Assembly: GCA_907165065.1 (NCBI GenBank)
Contig: OU015550.1
Location: forward strand, 2,346,001-2,410,000
DNA from: Caprimulgus europaeus
Taxonomy: Eukaryota; Chordata; Aves; Caprimulgiformes; Caprimulgidae
Reading direction: 5' to 3'
DNA length: 64,000 nucleotides
Position numbers and translations under genes: made by a program. Shown here one piece after another: positions 46,401 to 64,000 of the stretch (within the stretch, counting starts at the first letter, position 1; every line of letters begins with the position of its first letter). The notes below the pieces were generated by a model that saw only the letters and a list, made by a program, of their open reading frames with translations, was not told the DNA's origin and ran no database searches.

Positions 46401-49070
46401 GACAGTGAAGCAGTGCAGAAGCTATCAGATGTTACAGTAAAGGGCTTTACTCTTCCCTGGATTTTGACAGCTCAGCTTTTCATTGTTTTTCTTTGAAGTT
46501 TCTGTGAAGTTTTGCAAACTTGATACCTAAACTATTTTATTATGGCTCTTAAAAAAATAAATCCCAAGGATAAGAAACAAATAATACAATAAAAAGTTAG
46601 AAAACAGCAAGTCTAATGGTGCTTTTACCTCTTGCTTAATTAATTGTCCTGCCTCTAAATAGGTTTTCTCTGCTGTATTCGAGTTTCTTTTCTTTGCACA
46701 CATCACCTATGAGTTGTTTATGTTGGTGTGTACACGTTAAACCATTTGGATCCTTCCAGGAGCTGGGAGCTGTGTACCTTGGGAAGTGGGTTTGGATGTG
46801 CCTCAGATTCATTAGGGTGGGGAAGGATAATGTGCTAAAGATTGTCCCAGCTTTTTTACATTCCAGGATACTTCCTTCTTAAGAATTACTTAGAACAAGG
46901 ATCAGCCTTTTTATCTCTGCAAAAGGTTTGTAGAATAAATTGTTTGTGCCAGAGATTCATTGCTAAATAAAACTATTTCCAGTTTGTGTTTAAAAAAAAA
47001 AAAGAAAAGTAAAAGAAAAAAATCACTTTCATATTTTTCTCTCAATAAAAGTGTTGGCTCTAAACAAGTTCAAATAAAGATGACTTCACCTTGACCATCA
47101 GCACATGGTTTGGAGAACAGGAATGCTTGTTCAGTTGCACAGCTCATGCTTAACTTTGTCATGTTCTGGAGGGAAGAGGGACCTGCATGCTCCAAGCCAG
47201 GCCAGACCAACAGCCAGAGTCAATGTGAATTTGGGTTTTAAGTGTGATACTGATTTCCTTTAAAAAAAAAAAATCACAGCCTATTTAGGAGCTCTTTCTC
47301 TGGTCTTTACTGCTGAACCTGACACTGAACTTTTGATCTTCCTGAGTTCCCAGCTCCTGAAATCCAGCTGTCCACAAGCTGTGAGTCTTCAGCTCCCCTG
47401 CAGTCTGGTCCCTGCCTGATCCTTTGGGATCTGAGCATACACACAAGTCACTGAGAAGCCAGCTAAGAAGTCGAGGTGCTTGTTTGCTGCTCATGATCAG
47501 TTCAGTGGTACCAGCTGGTTGATGCTTACCAGAGGGTAGAAACGTGCATGGAGAAGATGGTTACCTGCTAGTGTTTGTCCTGCTAACCACAGGGTGATTA
47601 ATTGCTGGTGTGTGGCCAAGGAGCTTGAGCAGTGAACGTGCTAGAAGTCAGTGTAACACCAGGGTGGTCAGTGGGCCTGTTCCTCTGGTTGTGTCTTTTT
47701 GTGTGTGTGTGTCCCTATTTTCTCTCAAAGACTTCCCTGCAGTGCTTCCCAGGGCTGTTAGAAGCAAAGAGCAGTTAATATTTGTAAAAAAGCTTTGAAG
47801 ATGACTAGTGCTAATTATTATTTATAGGTTTTCATTCTCACCACAGGTAGTTCACCTTGATCCTGGGCATGAAAGGAAACCAGGACATTTGTAAGTTGGT
47901 CAGGCTTGAGTATGGCCTTCTGAAGTCTTTATGTACCAGTTTCCCTACTGGGTTGTGTGTGTGGTTGTAATATATTTGTCATGTTAAATTACTAGTTTGA
48001 GTGTTTATTGTACCAACCAGATGTGCTAAAGGAATCCTTACTCATTTACCTCAATTCTGATGTTTTCTAATGTGTAGGATCTGGGTATGGCAGCTGGGGA
48101 CAGAAGATGGGGAAAATAACATGAACCTAACCCAAGTGATGATCAGTGGGGCTGAATGTTCATCAGGAATCTGTAGATTTAATGAGGAAAGTCAGATCTA
48201 ATGCTTTTAGGAACCACCACAATCACAAAGAGCATCTGTTTCTGAAACTTCCCATCTCTGCAGGTTTTAGCACCTTTTGCTGGTGTAAACTGGGTGTAAT
48301 AGAAAAGAATGAGGAGAAAGGTGTCAACAAACTGGGGCTTCTTTTTTGTTTGTTTCCCTAAAAATCCTGTTTAGCAGAATAATCAGAAAAGGGGAGGAAA
48401 AAATGATCAGGGGAAATCAGTGGCATGTCATTCCTGCACATATGATGGTAGATCTATAAATCATTTCTGAGATACTGTGGTAGAGGACACTGCTGAGTGG
48501 CAGGCAGAGTGTCTTGAACTGTGCCTGCATTTAATTCAGAGCTTCAGGTGATGAACAAAGGTTGCAATGTTCATCAAATCCAATCTGATTGTTGGGAAAA
48601 TTCAATCTGTGTAGGCATTTCATGCTACCTGAGGCCACTTCAACAGGGCTTATAAGGCAAACCCCTTGTGCAGTGACACAGGGTCGGTGTCCCTTGATAA
48701 AGCTGCTGCTTTCCTGGATATAAACTGCTCCTTGACCTGACTCCCTGCCAAAATTCTCCTCTCTGCTAAGTAATGTGTTAAAAAAAAATCAAGAGGTTGT
48801 TCAGACAGCACAAGGGGAGCTCCTTGGCAGACCTACAGCAGGGGAGCACTCTTGAAAGAAAGAGGCTTCAGAAGTCACTTTTATGCTTATCAAGTTTTCT
48901 TGATAGAGTTCTTGTCAGCTCCCAGAGCACACTCTGTTTCGAGTAAGTGTGTTAACATCTCAGTTTGATCAGGGAGCTCGTTTCTCCAGTGAAAAGTTGA
49001 GGAGGGGAAGGAGTTTCTGAGACACAACCCAGGATGATGATGTTTGTGTTCCTCCCTCACTGAACTGCCT
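40500..49070. other. KCTD20 intron 1, middle part
   Basis: No exon or structured element is recognised. Simple runs only: A-rich near 46988-47010, T-rich near 45855 and (GT)n near 47698-47712. Confidence 0.5.
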
Positions 49071-49071
49071 C

Positions 49072-49392
49072 AACTGGAAAAGCCCTTTAAGGATCATCAA
49101 CCTCACACTGACCAGTCCCCACTAACCCCTGTGCCTCAGCACTGTGTCTGCACGACTCTTCAATCCCTCCAGGGATGGGGACTCCACCACTGCCCTGGGC
49201 AACCCCTTCCAATGCCTCAGAACCCTTTCAGCAAAGAAATTCTTCCTCACATCCCATCTCAACTGCCCTGGCCACAACTGGAGCCCATTTCCTCTTGTCC
49301 TGTCCCTTGGTCCTGGGTTGAACAGACCCACCCCCACCTCTCTGCCCCCTCCTTGCAGGGACTTGGACAGAGCCAGAAGGTCTCCTCTGAGC
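49072..49392 (-). repeat. CR1 LINE 3' fragment
   Basis: Same subfamily as the 2.4 kb pair, truncated in its body at 'agccagaaggtctcctctga'. Confidence 0.9.
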
Positions 49393-50425
49393 CCAGAGCT
49401 CCTCACATTGCTGTTCCTACCAGCCAGCTGCAGCCTTTGAAAACAGAGAATACAGTAGCTCTTCATGTGGTTTTGCTTTTGCCAAAAATCTTCCTTCTGA
49501 TGAATATCACATGATGTGTAAGCAACAGATTTTCTAAAAATATACAGATATAATAATGCTGGCAACTTAGTATTGGTTTTATGGAACAAGAGGAAGGAAT
49601 TATTATTCCTTTTTTTAAATTTCTAATTAAGAATGACATGCTTACACTGACTGCCAGTAACAAAGGGATGGAAACTCACCACTGAACTGCTCATTAAGAT
49701 CTTTTTCCTCAGCAGGTCCTGACTGGAACACTTGCCAACTCTTATTTGGCATTTTGTTGTTTTATTAGTGCTGTATTTTATCTGGTTTGTATCTAGCCAT
49801 GTCTGTGTTCTGCCATGCTTTAAAATGGCACCCACAGGCTCTGGAGTCTTAATTCAACCAAGAAGAACACACAGGACAATTGTTCTGCAGGAGGGAAATT
49901 GGGAAAATTCATTAATGAGGAAATTGATGTTTTATGTTTGAGAGAGTGAAAAGAAAACGCTTAAAGCCAAGAAAGGAGAATTGTTTCTTGTCCAAGGCAA
50001 TAGCAGGATAAAATGTATGTCAAAGAGAGAAGGAAGGAAGGAAAGAAACAGCAAAAGAAATCTGTTAGAAGATATTAAGGAGTGAAGTGAGTCTTAAAAA
50101 TAGGAAGAGGGAAAAAGACTTTCTAGGAAGAGGGAAAAAGAATTTCACTTAAGAGTGAAATGGTCAAACAGCAAAAATAGAAGATATCTCTCTGCATATA
50201 TTGAAAAAAACATTTAAGAAGTGAACAGCACGAGTTTAACCCTTGTGTGTGTGTTGGGCTGAGCCAGGGGACGGTGGACACAAGGCTGCTGCTGTCACAG
50301 CTGTCCTGTGTGACAGGAGTGTTTGTTGTAGGGCTGTAATGGGTTAAATGCTGTGGGGAGTGAGCACTCCGTGATAGGAGGGGGATAAATCAAGAAGGAG
50401 GAAGACAAAAAAATAAAAATAAAAA

Positions 50426-50458
<33 letters not shown>

Positions 50459-50800
50459 GAGGAAAAAGAAAAAAATCAATGACCAGGATCAGGAACCTCC
50501 TTAGTCAAACCTCACAGTGGTTAAGAGGCAACACCTGAGCTGTTAACTGGGAAAATATTTGTGTTTCAGTCTGTAGCCCTGTTACAGAGCTGATTTTGCC
50601 AGTGCTGGGAATGATGGAAGCATTTTTAAAGGGCTCTGGTGGTCTGGAGGTCAGGTAATTGCTACAAGGTTTTTACAGGAACACAGGTATGATCTAAAGA
50701 CATCAGCAGCTTTAGACTTATTTTTTTAAGAAAGCAAAGGTTTATGGATGAAATAGACTCCTGGTTACTTTAATAGGTTTTTTTCCCCCCTCTTCCTAGG
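49393..50800. other. KCTD20 intron 1, last part, purine-rich
   Basis: Contains a 50020-50060 AGGAAGGAAGG stretch, a direct repeat of 'aggaagagggaaaaaga' (50103 and 50126), and an A-rich run from 50405 with more than 30 uninterrupted A up to 50457. No gene is recognised. Confidence 0.6.
50406..50457. repeat. Poly(A) run
   Basis: An A-rich lead of AAAAATAAAAAC-type units, then about 30 pure A. It could be a retroposed tail, but I do not recognise a SINE or processed gene before it. Confidence 0.85.
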
Positions 50801-51020
50801 TCAGTGGAGGGGAATAACTCACATCATCAGCCTCTCTGAAGCTCAGTGAAATATCTGAAGAAACACCTTTTGAGGGACTTTGCTTGTGGTACCAGATACA
50901 GGGATTTGAGCTTCATTGCTTGAGAGTTTCTTCCCAAAGTAACCACCTCCTATTTTTATTTCCTCTCCTAGCTCTTCTCTTAGGAAACGCCACCAACTCC
51001 TCACATCACGGAGGCCCAGC

Positions 51021-56954
<5,934 letters not shown>

Positions 56955-57094
56955 TGGCAGCTCAGAGTTGGATGGTCCTGCTTGATGTGGGAACCTCTCA
57001 GCACAGTTTCCTCCCAGGTGATGGAACACAGACTCCTGCAAGGTGCTTTATCTTTGTTCATGCTCCTACTACGTTTTCATATTTCAAGCATGTT

Positions 57095-57100
57095 AATAAA
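57095..57100 (+). terminator. KCTD20: Proximal poly(A) signal, KCTD20
   Basis: AATAAA 141 bases after the stop codon. Its use is not shown by sequence alone. Confidence 0.5.
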
Positions 57101-59926
57101 GAGCCACACTCCATAGTCCAATCGTGCAATCAAAAGCAACAACTCCTCAAACAAAAAGAATTTATGCTGTTTGTTCCTACTACAAAAGCTTCCAGTTTGT
57201 TGGTTGCTGAATATTTTACTTCTAAAAGAGGAGCAGAAGTATTTAGAAACATCTTGTTTGATGTAAGAGAGGAGATTCTGGGCCTGTCAAGACAAAGTTT
57301 CCTTTTACCATTAAGCACTTAGCTTTGCTTTTGTGATAATCAAGTTACAAAGGACTGAACATCAAAGCAAGACAGATGATAGTCTTTCATCAGCCAGCAG
57401 AGATGTAGCACAGTTGTGACAGCAAAATCCTGAGTGTGGAGGAATCTGTTTACACTGCCACCTGGCTTTGCATCCAGCATGTTGTGCTGCTGTTGTAGGG
57501 AAGGATGAACTAGTTTAGTAGGAAGCCTGTTGACAGGAATTTCCTGTATATACTTCTCTGTAAGATGGAATCACTGTTTTTAGGGATGTTGTCTCTTTAA
57601 GTTCAGTAAAACAAGTAGATCATGCTGAAGGAAAAAGCCAAAAAGCAAAGACTGTAGTTGATATTTTACCAACAAAGTAAATCTGTTTAGGAGCCTACTA
57701 GATGTACTAAGCTTTCCAGAGGTGACTGTGCATGCTAAAGACTTTTAGTTATCTCCTCCAACCTCCTGCTAAGACAGAAATACTCAGTGGAGGAGCTCCC
57801 AGAACAGAGTTTACTGCCTGAGTAAAATCCTTGGTCTCATCAACCTTAGTCAGTCAAAATTTCTGTAGACTCTCCAAGGAGCACCCTACTACTGCACCTT
57901 TAAAAGGCCAGATACTTTCTTCCCAGTTTGGAACTGACTGGACCATTTTGCTGTCAGGCAGGTAAGAAATACTGATAATAAACCAGCCTCAGTACAGGAA
58001 AATGCATCTACCCAGGAACAGTTCTCCTTTGCTGCTCTGAATATATTCTCCCAGTCTGTGGTTAAGGATCTGTTCATTTTGGATTCAGGGCCAACAAAGT
58101 TGTGACTGTGAGTGTAGACACACTCCAGGCTGGTTTAGCTGAGTTAGTTGTATGAGAGCCTAACTAGTCCTGTTCCTGCAGCATGGAGCTCCCTGCAGCC
58201 TTGCTTAACCCTCTGGTGAGCACATGGTGAGTTCAGTGCTGCCACAACTGAGCTCCTCCATCAACCAGAACGGGCCTGTCTTACAAAACCATCACTGCTG
58301 GTGGCTGTGTAGAGGTTTTATGTGCTCAAAGCAGAGTACTTGAACATGGTGCTGGTGCAAAGAGAAGCTGAAACCCATTTGAAAAGAAAGAGAGAGGGAG
58401 AGAGCTCCCTTGCAAAGCTGTTAAGTTCAGGTCAGTTCTGCTCTTGCAGTTGACTGCTGTTGAAACCTGTGCCACTTACACATTGAGTTATGTGGTCATC
58501 CTGGGTAAAAGAAAGGTAGGTATTGGTCTGTCCCTAGGAGGTTTAATCCTTTGTTGTCAGGGTTGCATCATCAAGCAGATTATTATTCTCCATGTGTCTG
58601 CAAAGTGTATGGTAGACTTAGCACTGAAGACTGCTGTTTCTGTTTGCTGCAGAGGTTGTTTGGTTTTTTTCAGTGTAAGTAACATGACAATATCAAGTAC
58701 AGATTTTCATGAAGGTTTATGACTGTCCTTATAGTCAAGAGTAACAAAAGCCAAGGTATATATTTGCTAATATATTTAGTTCCTCTTTGTATGGATACAG
58801 GTTCCAGTCTTTGCAGTGGTTCTGTTTTTAGCTTCTCTCCTAAGTGCAGCAAATGGATTTCTAATTTTTGTAAGTGCCTCTGGGAAGATTTCCAAAAGTG
58901 CTTTGGGACCTCCTGAGAATCCCAGGGGTTCAGATGCCTGGGTCCACCTGACCACTTCTGAAAACTCCTCCCTGTGTGTGTGTGTGTCATTGGCTCAGTG
59001 TAGAGAAGTGTCCTTCAGTATCTGCCCAGAGATGGTGTGCAATCACTTTCCATTATTGCTCTAGATAAATATCTATTTTTGTAATAGAGAAAAGGAGACA
59101 TTTGGACCATGAACCTTCCAGCTAAGGGCCAGACCAACCCCATTACCTGCCTTGGTGACGAGCTGTTCCCACAAGTCAAAGGCACTGGTGAGACTGTCTG
59201 CCCAGCAATGATGGAGCTTACCCCCAGGCCCTATGGAATTTTTTTTGTGTGTGTGTGTATTTTATTTTTACAGCAGTGTAAGTTGTAAGTAAATGTGTTT
59301 TGGTATTGACAGCTGCCTCAGAATTGGAGTTGACACATGTTCTGGGCTAAGGACTGGAAGGTGCATGTTGTTGAGCACAACCCCACAGGATTGTGTCAAG
59401 GCATCAGGTGCTGAGCATCTGACATCAACAGCACCTTGTGGGATCTGACAGATAAGTACCATGCTCAGACAAAACAAATCCCACCAGTATCTGTCCCTGA
59501 GTTGAGAGTCTTGAAGGATTGGGCCAGTTTATTAGAAATAGTGGCTCTTAAGTGGCACTTAACTGCACCAGTTCAAGACTGTCAATGCCTTGGAGGAGTT
59601 TGTTGGTACTTTGTGTCATCACCTTGGACTTTCAGCATGGGATGGATGCATCCAGCTTGTGTGTCCATGCAGTTTTTATCCCCAAAGCCATTGTACTTGA
59701 TTGGCTTTCCTAAGTAATTTAAAGTTTAATTTTTGATTTTATTTTTTTTTTTTAGTAGAGTGAGTTCCATTGGAACACTCAATCAAATTGAAAAAGTGTG
59801 TATTTGCTTCCCCTCCTTTCTTCATCACCTACTGTTGGGTACCAGGTCAAGTTTTGTCTTATCCTAGATATACTGAAGTGTTACCTGTGGTGTGTATGAA
59901 CTACAGATGTATGGTTTCTTTTCTGT

Positions 59927-59932
59927 ATTAAA
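59927..59932 (+). terminator. KCTD20: Distal poly(A) signal, KCTD20
   Basis: ATTAAA followed within 30 bases by a GT/T-rich element, the usual vertebrate cleavage layout. Confidence 0.5.
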
Positions 59933-59950
59933 GTATAAATTATATACAGC

Positions 59951-60899
59951 TTGTTTGGCTCTTTTAAAAACTGTTTGAAAGATGAAGTAGATGAATGGGC
60001 AGGGGATAGATTGCTGGAAGGTTTTGTTTCCTTGCTTTATAAAGCAAGTGGGGCTTGTGACCTTAAAGTCTCAGTAGTAGTTTTGTATCAGGCAGAGAGC
60101 CTGGTTGATTTGGCAGGGACCAGAAGCTGCACTGAAGTGTTACTGGGAGTTGTGCTGAGAGCACCTCAGAGTTTACCAACTTGTTGTAGTGATGTTCTAA
60201 AAGCAGCACATAGCACAGGTATGACAACACAACTTAACCCCCCAACTATGCTGCACTCCACCAGCCCTGGTGCTATTTTTGGTTAGTACACTGTGAAAGA
60301 TGCTCTCCACTTCTGCCTTTGGAAGAAAACAGCTTTGGAGCAGGTCTGGCTTTTATTTCTGTCTTCAATGTTGGATGAACTTCAAGGGTTTCCTTGAGAA
60401 AGGTGTTTGAGTTTGAACAAGGTGGAATTACTGAAGTGAGAACAGGAACCTCTACTCACTAAGTGGAGCCATCACAATGAATTAAGAATTGCAAGTTGAT
60501 TTTGCATGTTACAAACTAGTAGAAGGAAAAAAAAAATGAAGGGTTGTAGCTTTGCTTTCAATGCCACTTTAAAAGCAGAAAGAGGAAAAGATTAAAAGCA
60601 ACTTGCCCTGAAGTTGGTGAACTGAAGTGACACTTACACAGTGCAGAGCCTTAGGCTGAGGGAAGCTGGGGTTGTCCAACAGTTCCAGGAGGATCCTGCC
60701 AGAAAGGCTTAACTCTTCTGCAGGTCAGCACTGTCTTTCCTCTGTACCAAGGTGCTCATGTCTGCTGTGCCTTCACCCACGAGTTACCCTCCTCATACCC
60801 AAGCAGCTGATTCTAAAAATCAGTTTCAAATTGGGAAAAAAACCAAAACCCAACCAACCTGAGAGATTCCAGTTTGTCAAAACAAAGCATGCTAACAAA
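59951..60899. other. Gap between convergent 3' ends
   Basis: About 0.95 kb between the distal KCTD20 poly(A) signal and the minus-strand poly(A) signal at 60920. No gene or known repeat is seen. Confidence 0.45.
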
Positions 60900-63290
60900 A
60901 ATGTGTTTACTAAGAGGATTTTATTTACACAACACAATGCAAACATCATTCCATAAAAAGTTGGCTCCCTCAGCAACACACAATACACCTGCCAAATTTT
61001 ACAGTGCAATCTAGTAACAGCTTTTAAATATTTACAGAACACTTTTTCAACTTACAGGTTAAGGCAGAGTCAGGGCACAGTGATAAGAAACACTTAGTGC
61101 AGTTTTGTGCTAGAGAGAGAGATGAACTGGCAGCATAACTCATGGAAATTCAGATTGGAATTACTCCTAGAAGTCCAGCAACTGCTCACAGCTTAAAAAA
61201 AAGAGAACTAAAAGATAAATACAGCCTCAACACACAAGCCAGTAGCTAAGAAAAAAAATGTTTGGCTAACATGGGAGATGGAACAGGCAAACAAAACTCA
61301 ATCTGTTTGCAGGGAAGGGTGGATCCTGGAAGGAAGATGCTGTATTTTTTTTTTTCCTAGGAGTCAGGCTTACAGTGCAGCTCTGATACAAAACCTGGCC
61401 CTGGAAAGCTGCATCCCAGAGGGCTATATTCAAAGATATCCAACTTCTACTGAAAGCCCAGAGGAGTGAGGTACCCAGCTGCTCCTTGTGCCTTTAAAAA
61501 ACTTCACCTTTAACTCAGAAAATGAACAATTGGAGGTTTCAGATGACACATGCACTAAAAATGCACAATACATTATTATAGAGGTGGAGGTTTTTTCACA
61601 GCAAGTTATCACAATGTACAATTGTATAGCTTCATCTTTGGTATTTATAAATAAAAATGCCAGTCCCTTTTAGTAAAGGGCTAATAATGCAGCTACTCAA
61701 AGTTAGTTATTCCTAATCCACAGCAGCTTTAAAGAATTTTGATTTTTTATTTATTTTAAGGCAGTAATTAAGCTGTTTTAGGAATTTTAAAAGATGTTTT
61801 GCTATTAATACCTTTTAGTTTTCCAATGGTTTATAAGGCAACATTTTCAAATGGCTAAAAGAAACTGCAAGATAAGGAGATAGAGCAATTGGAGAAGCTG
61901 GTATCAGTCCTTCCTAAGAAATCAAAAGGGAGCAGAAGGTGGAATTACTGAGTAGCTGATAAAAAGCCTGACCCTATAAATGATGACTTCAGTTAGCCCT
62001 TGGTCAGCTGAGTAAGCCCAACTGACTCCAGTCATCCTGGTACTTCTCATTAAGGCTGGTTTTTTTTTGCATTTCAACTTTGTAGGATCCAAATGGTATT
62101 TAAACTGCTTATGGCAATTCATTAAACTCCTAGGACACATCCAAAAAGCACAAAGGGTCATTAGGGAGAGGATGTTAATGAGTTATCACCCAGTTTTAGC
62201 TCTATATGGTACTTCTAATCCCCCCCAATCAGTTCTTCATGATGGCACTCAGTTCAAAAGAGATGGAGGTAAAAATTCCCTAAAAGCACCTATTAAAACA
62301 AAAAAGTTTCACTACAAGCTCTCCTTTTCATTTCCTAATCTAGAAAATTAGGATTAAATAGAACTGAAAGCCTTCCTTTTCCTTTGAAACACTGCTCTAG
62401 CTTTGTTTCTAAACAGCTTTTTCTTTTTAACCTCTGTGCTATGTATTTAGTGTTCAGCACCAATAAAAGTTGACAAGAATCCAAGACAGTTCAAATTGAT
62501 ACCTGCTTTTAGAAACTTCATTAAATTCATTTAAAGTTTTAAAAAAAAAAAGGTTAAAAATTGCAAATAGAAGACTAGTACCAGGCAGGACCAAAGATTA
62601 ATGCCCTGCCCCTGGAAGTGCAGAATTAACGACAAAACAGTTGCAAAGTGAAGCTCATGATTATAAAAAGGAATTACCAAAAGCTCAACCAAGGCAGAAT
62701 CCTTCCTCCCAAAATGCAAGTCATGTTCTGAGAGATGCTTAGGCAAGGAAAGGCACTTGGGGGCTCTCCTGGAGAGCATCCTGATCATAACTCAATGTAC
62801 TTTTATAAATTCTATTAAGCAAAAATCAAATTGACATATGGTGGGTTCCCAAAACCATCTCTTTGGAAGACTCCAGAGACAGCAAGAGGAACTCTGGGAA
62901 GAGAAAAGCCAAGGAAGCCACTGTCATCAAGATTCACTGAAGAATCTGATACTGTTCTGCTCAGAAACACAAACTTAAAAAGGCCCCAAAAGATGGTTTC
63001 ATCTTTGAACAGATGAACACGCAGCAGATCTTGACAGTGGCCAAGAGATGGCAGCAGCAGGAACACCAAAGCCTCACAGCTGACCCACCTGTACACAAGA
63101 TACCCAGCAATGATCAGGTTAAATGAATTTCCCCTCCCTCTCTGCTCTAATTCCAGATCCACCTGTGTCACCAGCTCTAGTTTTTTCTCCTCTGCATTGT
63201 TTCTAGATCCATCCTTTCACACATAACTGAAACCTGTTGGTGCTGGAGGAAGTGGCTCCGTTTCTCCTATGACTTGTCTAGAAAAGGAAA
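60900..63290 (-). other. 3' UTR and possible terminal exon of a convergent gene (STK38 expected by synteny)
   Basis: A minus-strand AATAAA (60920-60925) overlaps a Pumilio-type TGTAAATA, with a second TGTAAATA at about 61027-61034. Upstream lies more than 2 kb of AT-rich sequence without frames, as in a long vertebrate 3' UTR. At its gene-proximal end an excellent acceptor (polypyrimidine 'tttttttccttttctag') precedes 63287. One frame then reads QVIGETEPLPPAPTGFSYV and stops at about 63228. That peptide is not the known C-terminus of STK38 (which ends ..GAIPSYMKAAK in human), so either the gene is not STK38, this is an alternative end, or the peptide is chance and the UTR extends further. No kinase exon is present. 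Confidence 0.4.
60920..60925 (-). terminator. Poly(A) signal of the convergent minus-strand gene
   Basis: AATAAA on the minus strand within 'tgtgtaaataaaatcc'. It faces KCTD20's distal signal about 1 kb away. Confidence 0.5.
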
Positions 63291-64000
63291 AAAAAGTGTT
63301 GCACAATGATTTTTTGTTTTAAATTTAGAAAAAATATTCAATGGCTTGAGGGTCACTGTCTTTTAGTACCAAAAGTAAAGTGCACTGCAACTGGAGGCCA
63401 CTGCACCAGGGTTGAGAAATGCTATGAAAGAGGCTTCCAAGCATTCTAAAAACAGCACTACAAACTAAGGTTAAGGCAATACAAGTCGTGTCCTTCTACT
63501 AGATAGGTTACCAGAGAGTTGTCTAGTTCAAGCTTTAATTATTGCTTTGTTTCCTCTGTACTGAAGTCCTTAGCCACTGGGAAAACAGTGCTGGCAGAAT
63601 TGGCAGATTTGAGTTTGTCACTTAATGCAGGACTGGTTAAAACAGTCCAGAGATAAAACATCTCGTGCTGTGCAACGTCACCAAGTGAAGGTCTGCTGCT
63701 CTCCTCTCTCCATGGACTGTACAATCTGGCAAAGAATTTCAAAAGAAAACAAAACTCTTGCTCCTGAAGCAGCAAAATGTGCTTGCAGCAGAGATGATGC
63801 AAACAATTTGTGGAATTTTTCAATGGTGCAGAAAGAAAAAAGAAGAATAATCCTTAGTAACAACCAGGGTGTGTAACAAAACAGGGTCCTGAAGTCTTCT
63901 CCAAGAGTTGATAGCTCTCAAGTCCTCTTTAAAAAAAAAAACAACAAAAAAAACCTCAAAAAGTTCTTTTATGGGTATAAACCCAAAGTAGAGGAACAGA
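63291..64000 (-). other. Intron or 3' UTR of the convergent gene, runs off the window
   Basis: No exon with recognisable coding content is seen. An A/T-rich run lies near 63925-63960. An open minus-strand frame at 63539-63823 has no recognisable domain. Confidence 0.4.

Larger units (their letters stand above)
56955..59950 (+). other. KCTD20: KCTD20 3' UTR
   Basis: The AT-rich stretch after the stop has no introns or genes that I can see. An early AATAAA at 57095-57100 could give a short form of about 0.15 kb. An ATTAAA at 59927-59932, followed by a T/G-rich 'cttgtttggctctttt', would give a 3 kb form. Short (GT)n runs lie near 58974-58989 and 59247-59262. Confidence 0.65.

Noticed and set aside
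63539-63823. 94-codon minus-strand frame near the right edge
   Set aside because: No domain and random-like composition; probably UTR or intron.

Overview
The window is a piece of a bird nuclear chromosome. The evidence is vertebrate split genes with GT-AG introns, many 3'-end fragments of CR1 LINEs (the main avian retroposon), avian-type ERVL-like LTRs, and no bacterial gene organisation. The four recognisable genes are PNPLA1, BNIP5 (C6orf222), ETV7 and KCTD20, in the order I recall from human 6p21.31. I traced exons by translating across splice sites and comparing with family members recalled from memory; no search was run.

Layout. 1-2.4 kb: no gene seen. 2.4-3.4 kb: two CR1 copies head to tail. 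4.4-11.0 kb: PNPLA1 on the minus strand; five N-terminal exons are placed and the 3' end is unresolved. 8.8-9.6 and 12.2-12.8 kb: two related ERVL-like LTRs, one inside PNPLA1 intron 1 and one upstream of the gene. 13-15.6 kb: no gene seen. 16.4-19.2 kb: BNIP5 on the minus strand, with a readable BH3 motif. 19.4-24 kb: intergenic, with CR1. 24.0-29.4 kb: ETV7 on the minus strand, complete in eight coding exons (312 aa). 29.06-31.3 kb: an AT-rich tract, the ETV7 first exon, a solo ERVK-like LTR lying just upstream of ETV7 in the same orientation, a CR1 piece, and a CpG-rich promoter with an eight-unit GC-box minisatellite, two CCAAT boxes and the probable KCTD20 first exon. 31-51 kb: the long first intron or introns of KCTD20. 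51.0-56.95 kb: KCTD20 coding exons on the plus strand, complete (418 aa), followed by a 3' UTR to about 59.95 kb. 60.9-64 kb: 3' part of a convergent minus-strand gene, expected from synteny to be STK38, although its kinase coding exons are not in the window.

The genes do not form one pathway. PNPLA1 is an epidermal acylceramide enzyme family member, BNIP5 a BCL2-binding BH3 protein, ETV7 an ETS repressor, and KCTD20 a BTB-fold protein linked to AKT. They are held together by conserved synteny. ETV7 and KCTD20 are divergent and share a 1.5 kb region that has been remodelled by an LTR, a CR1 piece and a minisatellite. That region is the most interesting part of the window.
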